From Gonatopus flavifemur (Eukaryota; Arthropoda; Insecta; Hymenoptera; Dryinidae): DNA of 64,000 nt. The position numbers and the translations under genes are program-made. Below the pieces are notes generated by a model. The model was given only the letters and a program-made list of their open reading frames with translations, was not told the origin of the DNA and made no database searches. The DNA is taken from the NCBI GenBank assembly GCA_018340375.1, contig JAFFJZ010000004.1, forward strand, positions 46,044,001 through 46,108,000, read 5' to 3'. Shown here piece by piece: positions 20,933 through 33,142 of the stretch (positions are counted from its first letter, which is position 1; each line of letters starts with the position of its first letter).

Positions 20933-23039
20933 TCAGAGATCGGCATTGATAGTTGTGGTAAGTTGAATTCGACTAATTATTCTAATGATTAAATTGATAA
21001 TAATAATAATAATAATAATAGTAATAGTAAGAATGTTAAAATGATCATAATAATAATGGTGGAATTTTACACACTCAAGTCCATAGGGGCGTTTCGGCAT
21101 TTCAGACTCTGTTGGCAATTTTTTTGACGGGTAGAGTGGTTCGTGCTGTTCTTTGTTATCTGTTGGTGGTTTTAGGTCCGGAGTAGGAGCTTTGTTCCGT
21201 TTCGTGAGCTTCTTCTGGTGGATGTGCGATAATAGATTGGTAGCAGAATCCCATAGCGAAACCACTAGATATGGTGACCAGCCATATACAGAATGTAATG
21301 CGAAAACATGTATTGCGGTATCAATCATCAACTTGATGATTTTGAATGTCAGAATAATTCCTAATATTCCTGCACTGAATGTTTCAAAGGTACTAAAACC
21401 GTTCCAGAGCTTGTTCCAGGTTGAATTTGTGATGTGCTCCAGGGTCTTTTCATCCAAAATCGAACTCCAGCTAATTCCACGTAGTTCTGTAGGTTCTCCA
21501 GTTGCTGCGCAAATTATGTTATTCACAATCGATGGTTGATCAAAAGGCGACATGATATATTTGTTGAGCCTTTCAATATCGTCCTAAGTATCAATTCCTT
21601 GTTTGGCCAGATTTCCAGGGTTTCGGTAGATCCAGGTTGGTGTGGTTAGCGGCTTCATAGTGTACGGTTCGATAGTTTCTGATAAAAATGGTAGCAATTT
21701 ATACCAGACTCCTCCAATTTCATACATTGGTGGGATCAGGTTATGACACGGAATTTCTGGACCTTGGTTTTTCAAAAAGTGTGTTTTGGGCATCATGAAG
21801 TAATTATTTTCGCCTTTCTTCACCGGTAGTTCCTGGTAACATCGTGTAGTCGAGGTAATTTTAACTTTCACAGGTACGCATTTGATTAGCCCGATGACTT
21901 CGACGGTGATGATTGCGGTGTGACCAGGGCCTTTTTTGGAAATTAAACGCAAATTCTTCTGGTCTCGTTAAAGCCGAAGTTTGTGCACTTAGAAGAACTT
22001 CTCTCTCCAGTTTACATCTCTGTAGCATAACGTCCTTGTATAGTCCATTGATTTGGGTCCGGATGTACTGCTCGACGTAAACGAATTTGCTGTTGATGTA
22101 CTTAAATAGGTCCAGATTTTGAGTATTCATGGGTTTTGGTCGTGAGAAGAAGCTCTCACGTCTTCCTTCTAAGATAAACAGCTTCGGATGTTGAGTCTTG
22201 ATAATTTGATATCCGCATAACGATTGTGATCGTTCAGCGGTCAGGGCAAAAGTGATGTCTTCAGTTTTTGTGGTATATATAGTTTTAGGGTAGTGCTGAG
22301 ATAGATCTTGTAATTTTGTGGAGTGTCCTTCATAGAGTACCCCATATCGGCTGAACTGGCAAATTTCATGGGGTATGGCGTCCCAGTATATGTATCCTCC
22401 GGTGGTGTCCATACAGTGTCCAGTGCTTGAGGTACATTGTGTGCCGGATTGGAGGTATAACACGTTTTCCTCCACATCTGTTTTGGCATAGTATTCTATT
22501 CAGGTGACTTCAATTGATCCTTGGACGACGAGACCGTTCCAGTTTCCGTATGGATCACTGTATTGTGTCCCATCACAATCTCCATCAGATGTGATTTCTC
22601 CCGCTGAAGTTGACGTAAAAGTTGAGGTGGCGTTCATTTTAATTTCGTCGATGGTGTTTGATCCTATGGTCAAGCGTCCTGTTTCGTGTAATCGTTTGCA
22701 GTTGTCCCTAGTAGTCTCTTGAATGTATTCTGCAATCCCTGTGGATACAGCTCCAGCATGTGAAAACAGTCCGCAATGGTGGATTTCTCGGAATATATCC
22801 ACCTGGCACAGTTGCACGTGAGCATATCCAAAGTCCATAAGTTACAATAGTTGAATGTAAGTTGAGGTCTCATTGACTATAGGTTCCGGGATATTACAAT
22901 CCCCTATTTCATTCAATGATATTGTGGTTATGTTCGCGTTAGGGGCTGCACAATCGTATGCCGTCAGTCCATCCGTTGATCCTGGGTGTAGCCCAATGGA
23001 GATGATGGCAAGTTGCCACAGAATCGTCTGCAACGCCAT
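20933..23039 (-). pseudogene. env: Envelope glycoprotein, chuvirus-like, in Gypsy element (broken)
   Basis: It starts at MALQTILWQLAIISIGL, a likely signal peptide, then has GLTAYDCAAPNANITT and further Cys-rich ectodomain sequence. Near the 3' end, GILGIILTFKIIKLMI is a likely transmembrane segment, followed by a Lys/Pro-rich tail. The Cys pattern and the TAYDC start resemble the class of glycoproteins known from chuviruses (Jingchuvirales) and from retroelements that captured them, rather than baculovirus F-type errantivirus envelopes. This is from memory, not a search. The gene is dead: in-frame stops lie at about 22842, 22500 and 21584, and there is a frameshift near 21955. It sits 210 bp downstream of the accessory gene. 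Confidence 0.65.
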
Positions 23040-23248
23040 GTTACGCCTGGGGGTGGGTTGAGTTTAAAATTTTTGTAAAAAAAAATGTTTTAAATCCTAC
23101 AATATTAGTTGTTATTAAACTAAAATCAGTCATCAGTATGTTGATATATTTGAATTTGGATGCCGCATGCAAAACTGAATCTGTTTCTCTAATATACAAG
23201 AGGCTAATTATGTATTTGTGTATCATGCTGTGTTTTTCTTTGTCATAT

Positions 23249-25095
23249 TCAATTCAACCTAGGTATTTTTATACCGCAGTTCAGACAAAAATTCATCCTG
23301 TTACTATTATGTTGGAATTTTCGAAAATTGGTACCACAGTGTGAACAAAAATTAATTTCTTTAGAAATTACTATTGATGAATTATCAGTTGAAATTTGTG
23401 TATAGGGTCTTCTCGATGTTCTTGTTGCAGTGCTAATATCTCTAAATTGAGCGGCGGATGATTTTGGTTTCCTCTTTTGTTTTGTACTTAAGGATCTGAT
23501 GGATTGGGTTACAACCTCATCAGAAGCTCCAATGTTTTTTGTGTAGGGGTTTCTGAATTTACATGTGGGTGGTAACACTAGAGGTCTGTCGGAGGTTTCG
23601 TTTCCATCTACAAATTTGCCATCAGCAATATCTTTCGATCTCTCAATGGCAACTTGTGACGCAAATCTTCTAAAACGCCATCCTATTTCATCTTCTTGAT
23701 GTACGCATATGGGGCAAAAATCACGAGTATCGAAGTTATTGGGGTAGGCGTGTTTTTGCGTCCTGGTATTATCCTTATGACTTTGATTTGTGCAGTTTAG
23801 GGAACTAAAATAACGGCCATCTACTCCTTTGATAGTTTTGTTCTTCCGAATGAGTTTATCACAATAAACGGTTTTGCCCTCAAAGGTTTTATTAATAGGA
23901 GTGTTTTTTGTGTACTCAAAGATTTTACTGGAGGCTGCACTAACGTATTTTTTTACGTAATCCTTATTCGTGGGTTCCTTGTATCTAAAATAAATAACCA
24001 AAGTTCCGAGAATTTGACATCTAAGATTCCATTCTATTGCATCTTTTGTTTCTACACAAGTTTCACAGAAAACGCGGGGATCCATGCTACATCCATTGGC
24101 CTTTCTTTGTAAATTGGTATTTTCATGATCTTGGTTCTTGCATTTTGAGTTATCAAATTCCACACTCCCTATACCTCTTATTCCGTTGAGTTCCCAATGC
24201 AAATGATCATTCAATTCATTATTGAACATTCCCTTTTTTGCTAAAATTTTATAATACTCAATGTCCATCATCCTTGAATTGTTCTCGTCTTGTTGATTTT
24301 CTGATGGAATTTTATCGTCAATGGAAAGTTTTTGTTCAATCAATTCGCCACGAGTGATAGCGATTTGTAAAGTGTTATTACGGAATCTCCATTCTTCGAG
24401 ATCTCTTCTACATATGCAATTTCTACAAAAATCTCCAAAATCAAACTCATGTTTATTAGCCTCCATTTGTAATGGCGTGAAATCGACAAATTCGTGTGCA
24501 AGATTGCAAACAAGATTGGAAAACAACCTACCATCAATACCCTTAATAGTACCGTTGTCCCAAATTAATCTATCACAAACTCTAGTTTTTCTTAATTTCG
24601 AGGAGATTTCGCGCATTCCGGTAATTGTATTCATCAATGAAATCTCCTCTGAGGGTTGCTCGGTAGGGATCACATCCATAAATTCCACATCCAATTTCAC
24701 TTCAGCATCTTTCAAATTCAATTTTCTGGGTTTACAATTTGCTAAGAAAAGAGATGGTGATATTGAAAGCTTTTCTCTGTCGTCTTTTTTATCTTCAGGT
24801 TTGCTGAATGATAAGTCGTCGGTATCCCGATGATCAGGATTGGCTCCGGAAAATATCCAGGAGAAGGGGGTTTATCTTCTTCCGGAGTTCCCCATCCCAG
24901 TTTATCATCACGCTCCTGACGTTTCTCGAGGTGTTCATCGTTCATCTTTTCCCTGCTAGAAACCCTTTGGTTTTTACGTGATGAACCTTCGATATTGAGC
25001 ACGCCCAACTTTGCGAGTTTTACATCCCGGTTGGATTTGATAACTTCCTCAACGGGTGATCCCTTGGAATTTTTTCCAGGATTCGGGACCTCCAT
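23249..25095 (-). pseudogene. Accessory protein with three Cys/His repeats and C-terminal double CxxC module
   Basis: A long frame (24721 to 23249, 490 codons, no in-frame stop) lies between integrase and env. It holds three repeats. Repeats 1 and 3 share CD-[RK]-LI-x-x-[ND]-x-TIKG-[IV]-DGR-x-FS-x-L-x-C, a downstream His, then DFC-x-x-C and WRFR. Repeat 2 is more diverged (CKNQDH, VFCETC, IEWNLR). The C-terminus has FCSHCGTNF and FCLNCGIKI, a zinc-ribbon-like pair. A lead segment from ATG 25095 (MEVPNPGKNSKG) is in another phase and switches near 24830-24880, so the full gene has one frameshift. No known family is recognised. Zinc and nucleic-acid binding are inferred from the Cys pattern. 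An AACCAGAG just before the ATG could be a splice acceptor for a subgenomic RNA. Confidence 0.65.
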
Positions 25096-25109
25096 CTCTG
25101 GTTCACAGG

Positions 25110-25600
25110 GTACGGCAGCTCACGCAAGAATATACATAGGTTATATATATATCACGTGTATCTGTACTGTAAAGGGAGTGTATTCTGTGAAGGTTGGTGA
25201 ACAATGTTTCTCAACGATTAATTTTGAGAAGAAGAAAAACTTTCGAAATATCTCAAGTCAGGGGTACATATACACAGAAAAAAAAATTTAATGGCTAGTA
25301 CTCTTATAGAAACCTTTATAATGAATAGCGGAAGATATGTTTGAGGCAGTATATATATATATATATATATAAAAATTATGTTGAAGGAATAAAAATTCTT
25401 ATAACTATATAGATATTCTTTCTTTTATAATATATTTTTTTTCGGAAATGATTATCAAATATATACAGAAAATATTCAGAAAAAGGGTAATAGAAATTTC
25501 GAAAAGCGAAAGTCGAAATGTTCATCGAATCCAATATAAAATGAATTCAAATATATGTACATGTGTAGTGTATTAGGGGATTTTCTCTCATGTATATATA
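25110..25600. other. Non-coding AT-rich gap between pol and accessory gene
   Basis: It contains TATATA microsatellites (25354-25371, 25596-25606) and no frame. Such a gap is unusual in compact Gypsy elements. It may hold the env/accessory splice acceptor or an old insertion. Confidence 0.5.
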
Positions 25601-25606
25601 TATATA

Positions 25607-28600
25607 CTATTCCCTACGATCATCGTATAAGATCATCCTATCTACGGAAACTATCCTTTCGCGTTTCCCAATTTGTATTTTGATTGTTTTATCGTTGACA
25701 ATTTCCAAAATTTTGTAGGGTCCTTCATATAGATTTTCTAATTTCGTTGGTTTCATTCCTTTCTTCAAGAGTATTAAATCTCCAGCCTCGAACTCTATAA
25801 CTCTAGTCGATTGACCATAATAACGCTCAGATCTTTCTTTGGCTATCCGGAGATTTTCTCTGGCTTCACGCTGGTGTCTATCCAAGCGGGCCATGAGTTT
25901 AATTAGATATTCATCGTATGTCCTTAATTGTTCATACGGTGCGGTGGTGAGGATTGGCTGGAAGGCAACAAGGGAAATTTTTCAAATACTAACTCATGAG
26001 GGGTTCGTTTTGTGCCTTCATGTATACTAGAATTATATGATAGCATTGCTAATCCAACCCATTGATCCCATTCGGAATCCCGCGAAGTGAATTGTCTGAG
26101 ATATTCAGCTGAAACAGCGTGTGATCTCTCTAAGGAACCGTTAGTTTGGGGATGAAAAGCAGTAGTGTTTATTTGTCTTATATTTAGTCTTCTGGTTATG
26201 GTTTTCAAAAATTTTGAGATGAAATTAGTTTCCTGATCAGTTAGTATTATTTTCGGTGCTCCATAAATACACACGAAATTCTTTAAAAAAACGTATGCAA
26301 TTGTTGGTGCAGTTGCATTTGATAATCCAACCCCGGTACAATGTGCAGTCAACAAACATTGCATGGTGAGGATGTATCGATTTCCTCCTTGAGTGGGAGG
26401 GTTTATGGGTCCCACGATGTCTAGAGCGATTTTTTCAAAGGCATAACCGGGCGTATCAGTTATTATCATGGGTTGTCTCTTTCTCGTTCGGATAACCTTC
26501 TTTAATTTACATTGGAGACATCCGGAAATGTAATTTTGGACATCTTCTTTGAGGTATTCCCAGTAGAAGTTTAGGCGTAGGCGGTTAAAAGTTTTCGCTA
26601 CTCCTTTGTGTCCTCCTATGGTGGAGTCATGAGCTTCTTCAATTAGACTCCTCCTTCCCGATATTTCAGGTATTTTAACTATTCCAAGGCAGAATGTCAG
26701 CCTTATAGGGATTTTGCGAAATTCTTCATCAAATTCGATCACGATTCTGTCCCACTCAAGTTCATTAGTGAATTCTATTTTCGGGATGCAGCAGCTACTT
26801 ATTTCAATTAATCTCATGAATAACTTCATTTCTCGAACCGAATTTTGTGAATTCATCATGGTTTTCGAGGCGTGGGGGTCCTATCAGATGGTTCTACCAG
26901 ACCACTGCCTGATTCCCTTTTTTCCCGTCATCATTCGTCCTAAATTGATTGGTTGGAAACATTTCATATCGAATTTCTCGGAAAAGTTTTTGACAATTAT
27001 TTCAAAAGGTTTTCCCTGATCATTGAGAAAAAATACATAATTATCCTTTTTTAGTTCTAACGGGTCTCTCGATTCGTATATATTCGATCCTAAAATTAAT
27101 TTATTCACATCTTCGTACAATTTTTCGTATGTTTCTTCGATTTCTGACTCTTCATTGTTTTCCATATTTACAGGTGGATCATCGTGAAAATTTTCATCAT
27201 TTCCTCCAACAGTGTCTTTGTTGGGACGTTCGCGATACGAGCTTTCGTTTTCAGACTCATAATTTAAAATTTCTTTTTGAAAATCATGTCGATTCATATC
27301 ATGCTCCTCGTAGTCTTGATTTCCAGGACGATCGATCAGGGGTTCTTGATAGTCCGAATTTTCCGTAGAGTTTCGTTCTTGAATCAATGGATTCCTTTCG
27401 CTGTTAAATTTTTCTATGAATTCGTCGAGCTTTTCGAGGGATTCTTTTTCAATTTGTCGATGTTTCCTTTTAATTCCGTCACGATATTGCTGCCTTTTCT
27501 CAGTTAATTTAGGTATCTTCAAAGACCACCTGGGTTGAGCTTCAATGTTATAAATTGTTTGAATATTCTCAATTATTACTTCCCTATCATCATAATTTTC
27601 GGATTTTCCGTTTGGGATCGGAGGATTCCGGGGAAGAGCGTCAGCGTCGACGTTCGTTTTTCCAGCTTTGTGTATGATGTCGGAATCATACTCTTCGAGT
27701 TTCAATCTCAATCTGGTCAAACGAGGAGTAGGATCTTTGGCAGTTCTCATCCATACCAAGGGCTTGTGATCTGTCACAATCGTGGATTTTCGTCCATATA
27801 AGTACGGTCGGAATTGAGATACGCTGTAAAGAATTGCCAGTGCCTCTTTCTCGTACGTACTGTACTTCATCTCAGTCTGATTTAATAATCGAGATACATA
27901 AGCACAGGGCTGGTCCTTTCCAATTGGTCCTCGGCTCAGGATTCCTGCTATGGCGTATCCGCTTGCATCGGTAGTTGATAGAAACGGTTTATTGAAATCC
28001 GGATATTGGAGAACAGGTTCTTCGCATAAGCAACTTTTCAAAGCTTCGAAAGCTTCTTGCTGTTCCTGGTTCCATTCGAATGGAACATCCTTTTGTAATA
28101 ACCTTGTCAAAGGTTTGGATATTCTTGAAAAATTATGAATAAAACGACGGTAGTATCCAGCGAAACCCAAAAATTGTCTTATATTTTTCGGATTTTTCAG
28201 CGTAGGAAACTTTTGTACCGCTCCGATTTTCTTCGGGTCCGGTTTTAAGCCTTCGTCTTAGATTACGTGTCCAAGATACGCAACTCCTCGACGTGAAAAT
28301 TCACACTGGTCCGGCTGTAATTTAAGGTTAACCTCTCTTAAGCGCGAAATTAAGCTCAAATATCTTCTCCGATGTTCACTCAGAGTTTTCGCATGAATAA
28401 CTACGTCATCTAAATAAACGAAAAGTTCTATGCCTTGTAGCCCAATCAAGATAATATCCATAAGGTGTTGGAATGTCGCGGGTGCATTTTTTAGTCCAAA
28501 CGGCATCCTTACGAACTCATAATGTCCATGAGGGGTAGAGAATGCAGTTTTATGCCTGTCTCTATCACTCATCTTGATTTGATGGAAACCAGAAGCGAGA

Positions 28601-29757
28601 TCGGAAGTACTGAAATATTTTGCATCTCCTAATTGGTCCAAAATTTCAGTGATGTTTGGTAATGGATAGGCGTTACTCATGGTTTCTCCATTAAGAGCTC
28701 GAAAATCCAAAACGAGTCTCCATCTCTTATTTCCATGGCCATCCGCCTTTTTCGGAACAATCCATACAGGTGTGTTGTATGGTGATTGAGAGGGTTGTAT
28801 AATGTTATCGTTTAACATTTCTTCTACTTGTCTAATAATTTCTTCTTTGAAATTTGGAGGAAATCTATATTGCTTCGTGTGGATAGGTTTTTCATCTGTT
28901 GGTGGAATTTCGTGGGTCAGTATATCAGTATGGGTTGATTGATCTCCAGGAATGTGGAAACGATCTATACTGTGCTTAATTAAAGCTTTAACTTCTTCTT
29001 TTTCCTCTTTATCGAGATGGTCTAATCTCAATAGTTGTTGTATTTTCTCGAATCTTTTGTTTTCCTCTTCGGTTAAATCGAGTGATTTATTCGAGATTTC
29101 ATAAAGATTTCTCTTCTTTCTATTAGTGATCCCAGTTTCATGAGATTTGGTAGAGCTTGATCTTATTCGATCTATTTCTTGTCATTTCAACACGGGAATA
29201 GATACTTTAATTCTCTCTTAAGTGGTGTTAACTATTGGTATATATATATGTCCATGATTTTTCACCACAGCATTTCTCATGAATACACCATGGGTTATGA
29301 TGACAAGTGGTATATATCCTTCTTGTAGTTTTGTTTCTTCGAATTGAATTTTCACCACTTGGCGTGCACGTGGGAAAACGGTATATATTTTATTTTCTCG
29401 AAGAAATGAAATTTTCTTTGAATCTCCTATTTGCAAACAATTTTCTTCCCAATTCAGCTTGGTTCTTTGCTTGGATAGAAAATTCATCCCAGTTATTCCA
29501 TCCTGTCTTATAGGAAAATCATCGGGAACAACATGGAAAGTGGTCATGTAGCCGACGAAATTCATTTCGAATCTTCCCATAGTTGGTACAGTTTCGGGAG
29601 AAATTCCGGATAGTTCAAGAACTCCTTCGGTGTCAATCGGAGTTAGATCCTTTATAATTTTATGTTTGACCAGACTCACTCCTGCGCCAGAGTCCAATAG
29701 AAAGGTGACGATTTGTGGTCCAATTTTTACTTCAATAGCAGGAGAACGTAACTCCAA
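25607..29757 (-). pseudogene. pol: Gypsy pol: protease, reverse transcriptase, RNase H, integrase (broken)
   Basis: Domains in order are as follows. The aspartic protease has FLLDSGAGVSLVK. The RT has LVLDFRALN, FSTSDLASGFHQI, FVRMPFGLKNAP and FVYLDDVVIHA. RNase H has STTDASGYAIAG, EKEALAILY and TDHKPL. The integrase has H-GGH and C-LQ-C zinc residues, then a DDE set (ALDIVGP, LTDQETNF, GSLERSH), and ends with a VRPxxF-like linker and FEAGDLILL. In-frame stops fall after the protease (29218 and about 29180), after RT (28258) and before the integrase (about 26884, two adjacent stops). A frameshift near 25975 separates the integrase tail. The start near 29757 has no ATG. Its frame overlaps the end of gag, consistent with gag-pol frameshifting. 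Confidence 0.92.
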
Positions 29758-31400
29758 TACTAATTCAATATCGGTAGTTCGTCGATATCGTCCGCGTGAA
29801 TCATCGCATAATGCACGCTCTGGTTCGGACGCATCGATTCTTGGGTCCTTGATGGATTTTGATGTTGAATTCCAGCCTCCCTCCGTGGGAGGCCCTGGGA
29901 GTTCCCCGAGCTCTTTGAAGTTTGAGCATCTCTCCGTACTCTACAGTCCTCAAAAGTATGGGAAGTACCTTCACAGAAGGTGCAATATTTTCCATATTGA
30001 TTCTAGGTTTCAATTTATAACAGGTATCCGCAGAATGACCCAATTTTTTACGAAATTGACACTGAGTATTCAATTTTGGATTCCGGATAGTAACTTCTGG
30101 ACAGTGGTCTGCTTCATGTCCACTTCTCTCACATAGTTGGCACATCATAGGGATCCTACATTCCCTAGCTAAATGTCCGAATCGATTGCATTTCGGACAG
30201 GGCCGGTTTAACGGACAGCGATCAGAGGTGTGGTCCGTTGAATTGCATTTAAGGCATCCTCTTGGCTGCATGGTTCTGATCGGCGCATGATATCGGCATT
30301 CATCGGCTTGGTGTCCGATTTTTTCACAAATCTGGCAGGTGTCCGAATTTCTTTCGAACGGATCCCTGCATTCTCGAGCTGTATGGCCACGTTGTGACAA
30401 TTGGTGCATTTTGTGAGATCTCGGCTCCTGCAAATATTCGCCGCATGTCCGGATTTTTTGCAAATCTGACATTTAGGCCTGTCATTGTCATTGGATTTCT
30501 TGTATTTGTAACAATCGAGAGCTATAAGTCCGTCACGGTTGCAAATTTGGCATCGATTTGTTGCTTTAGATCCTTCTTTGTCCAGTATCGGACAGTCAGT
30601 TGATTCATGTCCGAATTTATCACATGAGATACATTTCTCTTTCTTAAGTGATAAATTTCTCAACTGTTTTTGCACAGTTAGTTCTTTGTCTACTGTAATG
30701 GCTTCTGGTCCAGCGATGTTCAAGTCATTTTGTTCCTCCATCTGATTGAAAATTTCTTGTTCCAAACCTCGTACGAAGGATCTGCACACCGCTTGTTCTG
30801 ATTCAGTGCGTTTGGCTTCAGTTATAGCGTTATCATTCTCATTTTCATAGGCTTCTACTATTCTAGTACCCAATTTCCTTGTTCTTCTAGAGTAGGTAAC
30901 AGCATCTTCGTGCGTTAATTGGCATAAGGTACCAAGTTTTCCAATGAGGTCTATAGGAGATTCTCGTGTGGCATAAATTCCTCTTGATGCAGATATTAAT
31001 TGTGCAACAGTTCCGGGATTTGAGCTGCGAGCAATATGTACTGCTCCATCTCTCAATTTCGAGCGTATCATTGTGGTAGAATTTCTCTCTATAGCAGGGT
31101 CGATAAGTAATCTTGCATCAGCACAGGCTGCTGCAAATTCATTCAAACTGGTGCCATCGCGAGTCCCTAAAAACACGGGGATCAATGATATCGCGTCTTG
31201 GACTTTGACGAAATTCTTAGCCATTTCGCGTGTAGGTTTTATGATTTTTTGCGGTTTGATAGAAGTTTTCTTCACTTTATTTTTTCTAATTTTAGCCGAC
31301 TTCAGTGATGATTTTACGACTTTTCCTGGGTCGATAGGAATCCTTTTTATTTTCTCACTTTTGATTTTAATTGAAAAAATTGTGCTTATATCAATTTTAA

Positions 31401-32804
31401 CCCTCAACCACGCACCTTCGAAAAAATCCCTAATCCACGCACCCGGGTCTTTTGGACCCGGCTCATCTTATTTTGGCTGTATTTTCTTCAAATATTATCC
31501 TTTTGAGATGATTTTTTTTCCAATCGATTCGTCGTAATGTCAAGAATAGTAATCAGTATCGTGAAAGAAGATTTTCTTGGGATTTATGTGAGTTATGTAG
31601 GAAAGAAGGAACATGAATCTGAAAAAAACAGTGAGAACAACGATTTTTTTCAAAAAATCATATCCATCCCGCACAAAGACGTAAAGACAAAAATAACCAC
31701 CGTTTTGTAATCAGAAAAAGTTCAACTTCCAGGAAAAAAATAGTTCCTAATGATAGTTAGGAAAAAACATAATTATTTACAAGAGTGAAGTTTGGGTATT
31801 TTAAAGAATCCACAATTAGTGAATTAAAGATATTTATCGGAATATTGGAGGGAAAAAATATAGAAACCGATAAGAATAATGTTCGAAACACTTTTATCCT
31901 GCAAGACTATCCTTTGTTGATTATGAATACCCTTAGTGCATATAAGTACATATACACTCAAGAAAAAATCCTTTAAACTGACTATCGCTTTGTTCTTTAT
32001 CCCAAAAATATTCATTGCTATCAGAACTACAGTAGATGGAATGGAACAAAAACGATTACACTGGCGAAAATTAACCGTAAAAAATGCCATGGAGTGTGGG
32101 TGAAGTTAGAAGCGAATGTACCCTAAGAGTCATTTTGCGCTTTTGGAATGTAACATGTTACAGTTCCTTACGCGAATGTACATTATATTTTTCCCAGAGG
32201 ATTTGTAGGAATAGAATTCAATTACTTTAATTCAATGCTTGCCCAAACTACACAACAATTCTGAAAGAACTTTAATGTACTCATTTTGAACTTTCATAGT
32301 TCCCAATGAATTCATTATGAACTCTTTCTGAACTCATGTGCAGCGTAGGTCATCAATACCACTAAATACTTGCCAGACAAAAAATAAATGTTTTTGATGC
32401 AAATATATATTTTTTAGTGTAGTTGAATGGGTTATGATTCAATCCCCACGTTGGGGGGGGGGGGGGGCTGCACACATATGTATACTTTTATCATACCGAA
32501 ACAATACATCCTTCCTCAAAAGGATACATGAACATCTTCTATGCAGTTTTGAAACATTTTCCAGTTTTCCGCCAAAAAAAGTTACACAACCACGCACATC
32601 GGGTCCGAAGGACCCGAGCTAAATTTCAAATACATGCCACTCGAAAACTAAGTGGCGGATCCCGGATTTCCAAAAAGCATTCAAAGCAGGAAGGTTCGAA
32701 GTTGCTTACATTACAATACCAGCCCTTGGCTGTGCATTGCAACAAAATGAGAAGTAAAAGAAAAAATTGCTCGGGTCCAAAGGACCCAGGTGCGTGGTTG
32801 AGGG
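31401..32804. mobile_element. piggyBac-like element inserted in gag, TTAA target duplication
   Basis: The ends are CCCTCAACCACGCACCT and its inverse AGGTGCGTGGTTGAGGG. Both are flanked by TTAA (31397-31400 and 32805-32808), the piggyBac target. The element is 1404 bp. Short hairpins of the GGGTCC-n-GGACCC type lie near both ends and again at about 32600. A G14-15 run is present near 32455. The interior has a small relic of transposase sequence only. Confidence 0.9.
31785..31976 (+). pseudogene. piggyBac transposase relic
   Basis: The frame reads GYFKESTISELKIFIGILEG, which resembles the piggyBac transposase block with ELKIFIGIL. It is then followed by unrelated-looking sequence and a stop. 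The rest of the transposase is missing, so the element is non-autonomous. Confidence 0.5.
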
Positions 32805-33142
32805 TTAATAGTTTCATCAGTTTCTTCAAGAGGAGTATTGGTTACCAATGAATTTCCTACTTTCGATGATTCTTCTTCGGTTTGCTTTGATGACTCTTCC
32901 CTAACGGAGATGATAGTGTTCTCTAAAGTACTTTTGTCATCATCTTTTTCTTCTTCTCTTTTATTTCCAGAATTTTTCTTTTTAGGCGAATGTTCAAGTT
33001 TTGGTTTTGATGCGAAGGGATTTTCAATAGTTGTATAATCGAGATCTCCCGTATTTTTCTCTGTTGAGTCTGGATTTTCATCCTTATTTCCCAATTCCTC
33101 GTCCAATTTCTTCTGTTGAATGCGTGTTGTTATGCCAAACAT

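Larger units (their letters stand above)
29766..33142 (-). pseudogene. gag: Gypsy gag with about ten CCHC zinc knuckles, split by piggyBac
   Basis: It starts MFGITTRIQQKKLDEELG at 33142. A Lys/Glu-rich N-terminus runs to 32809, where the piggyBac insertion interrupts it, and the frame resumes at about 31396. The capsid-like part includes SLIPVFLGTRDGTSLNEF. Downstream comes a string of CCHC knuckles: CISCDKFGHESTDC, CQICKKSGHAANIC, CQICEKIGHQADEC, CLKCNSTDHTSDRC, CPKCNRFGHLAREC and CQLCERSGHEADHC. Others are degenerate (CQICNRDGLIALDC lacks His; CQFRKKLGHSADTC lacks one Cys), one is cut by a frameshift near 30405, and one is in a third phase (CTFCEGTSHTFEDC). Most Gypsy gags have one or two knuckles. 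Ten is exceptional and suggests internal tandem expansion. Confidence 0.85.

Noticed and set aside
24321..24833. 170-codon plus-strand frame opposite the accessory gene
   Set aside because: It is antisense to the Cys/His repeat protein, and its composition follows from the complementary codons.
26714..27801. Plus-strand frames opposite Gypsy pol and gag
   Set aside because: They are shadows of the minus-strand coding sequence. No domain is recognisable in the plus frames.
32434..32460. Poly-G run as a functional G-quadruplex or origin
   Set aside because: It is a single homopolymer of 14-15 G inside a decayed piggyBac element. It may even be a sequencing artefact.
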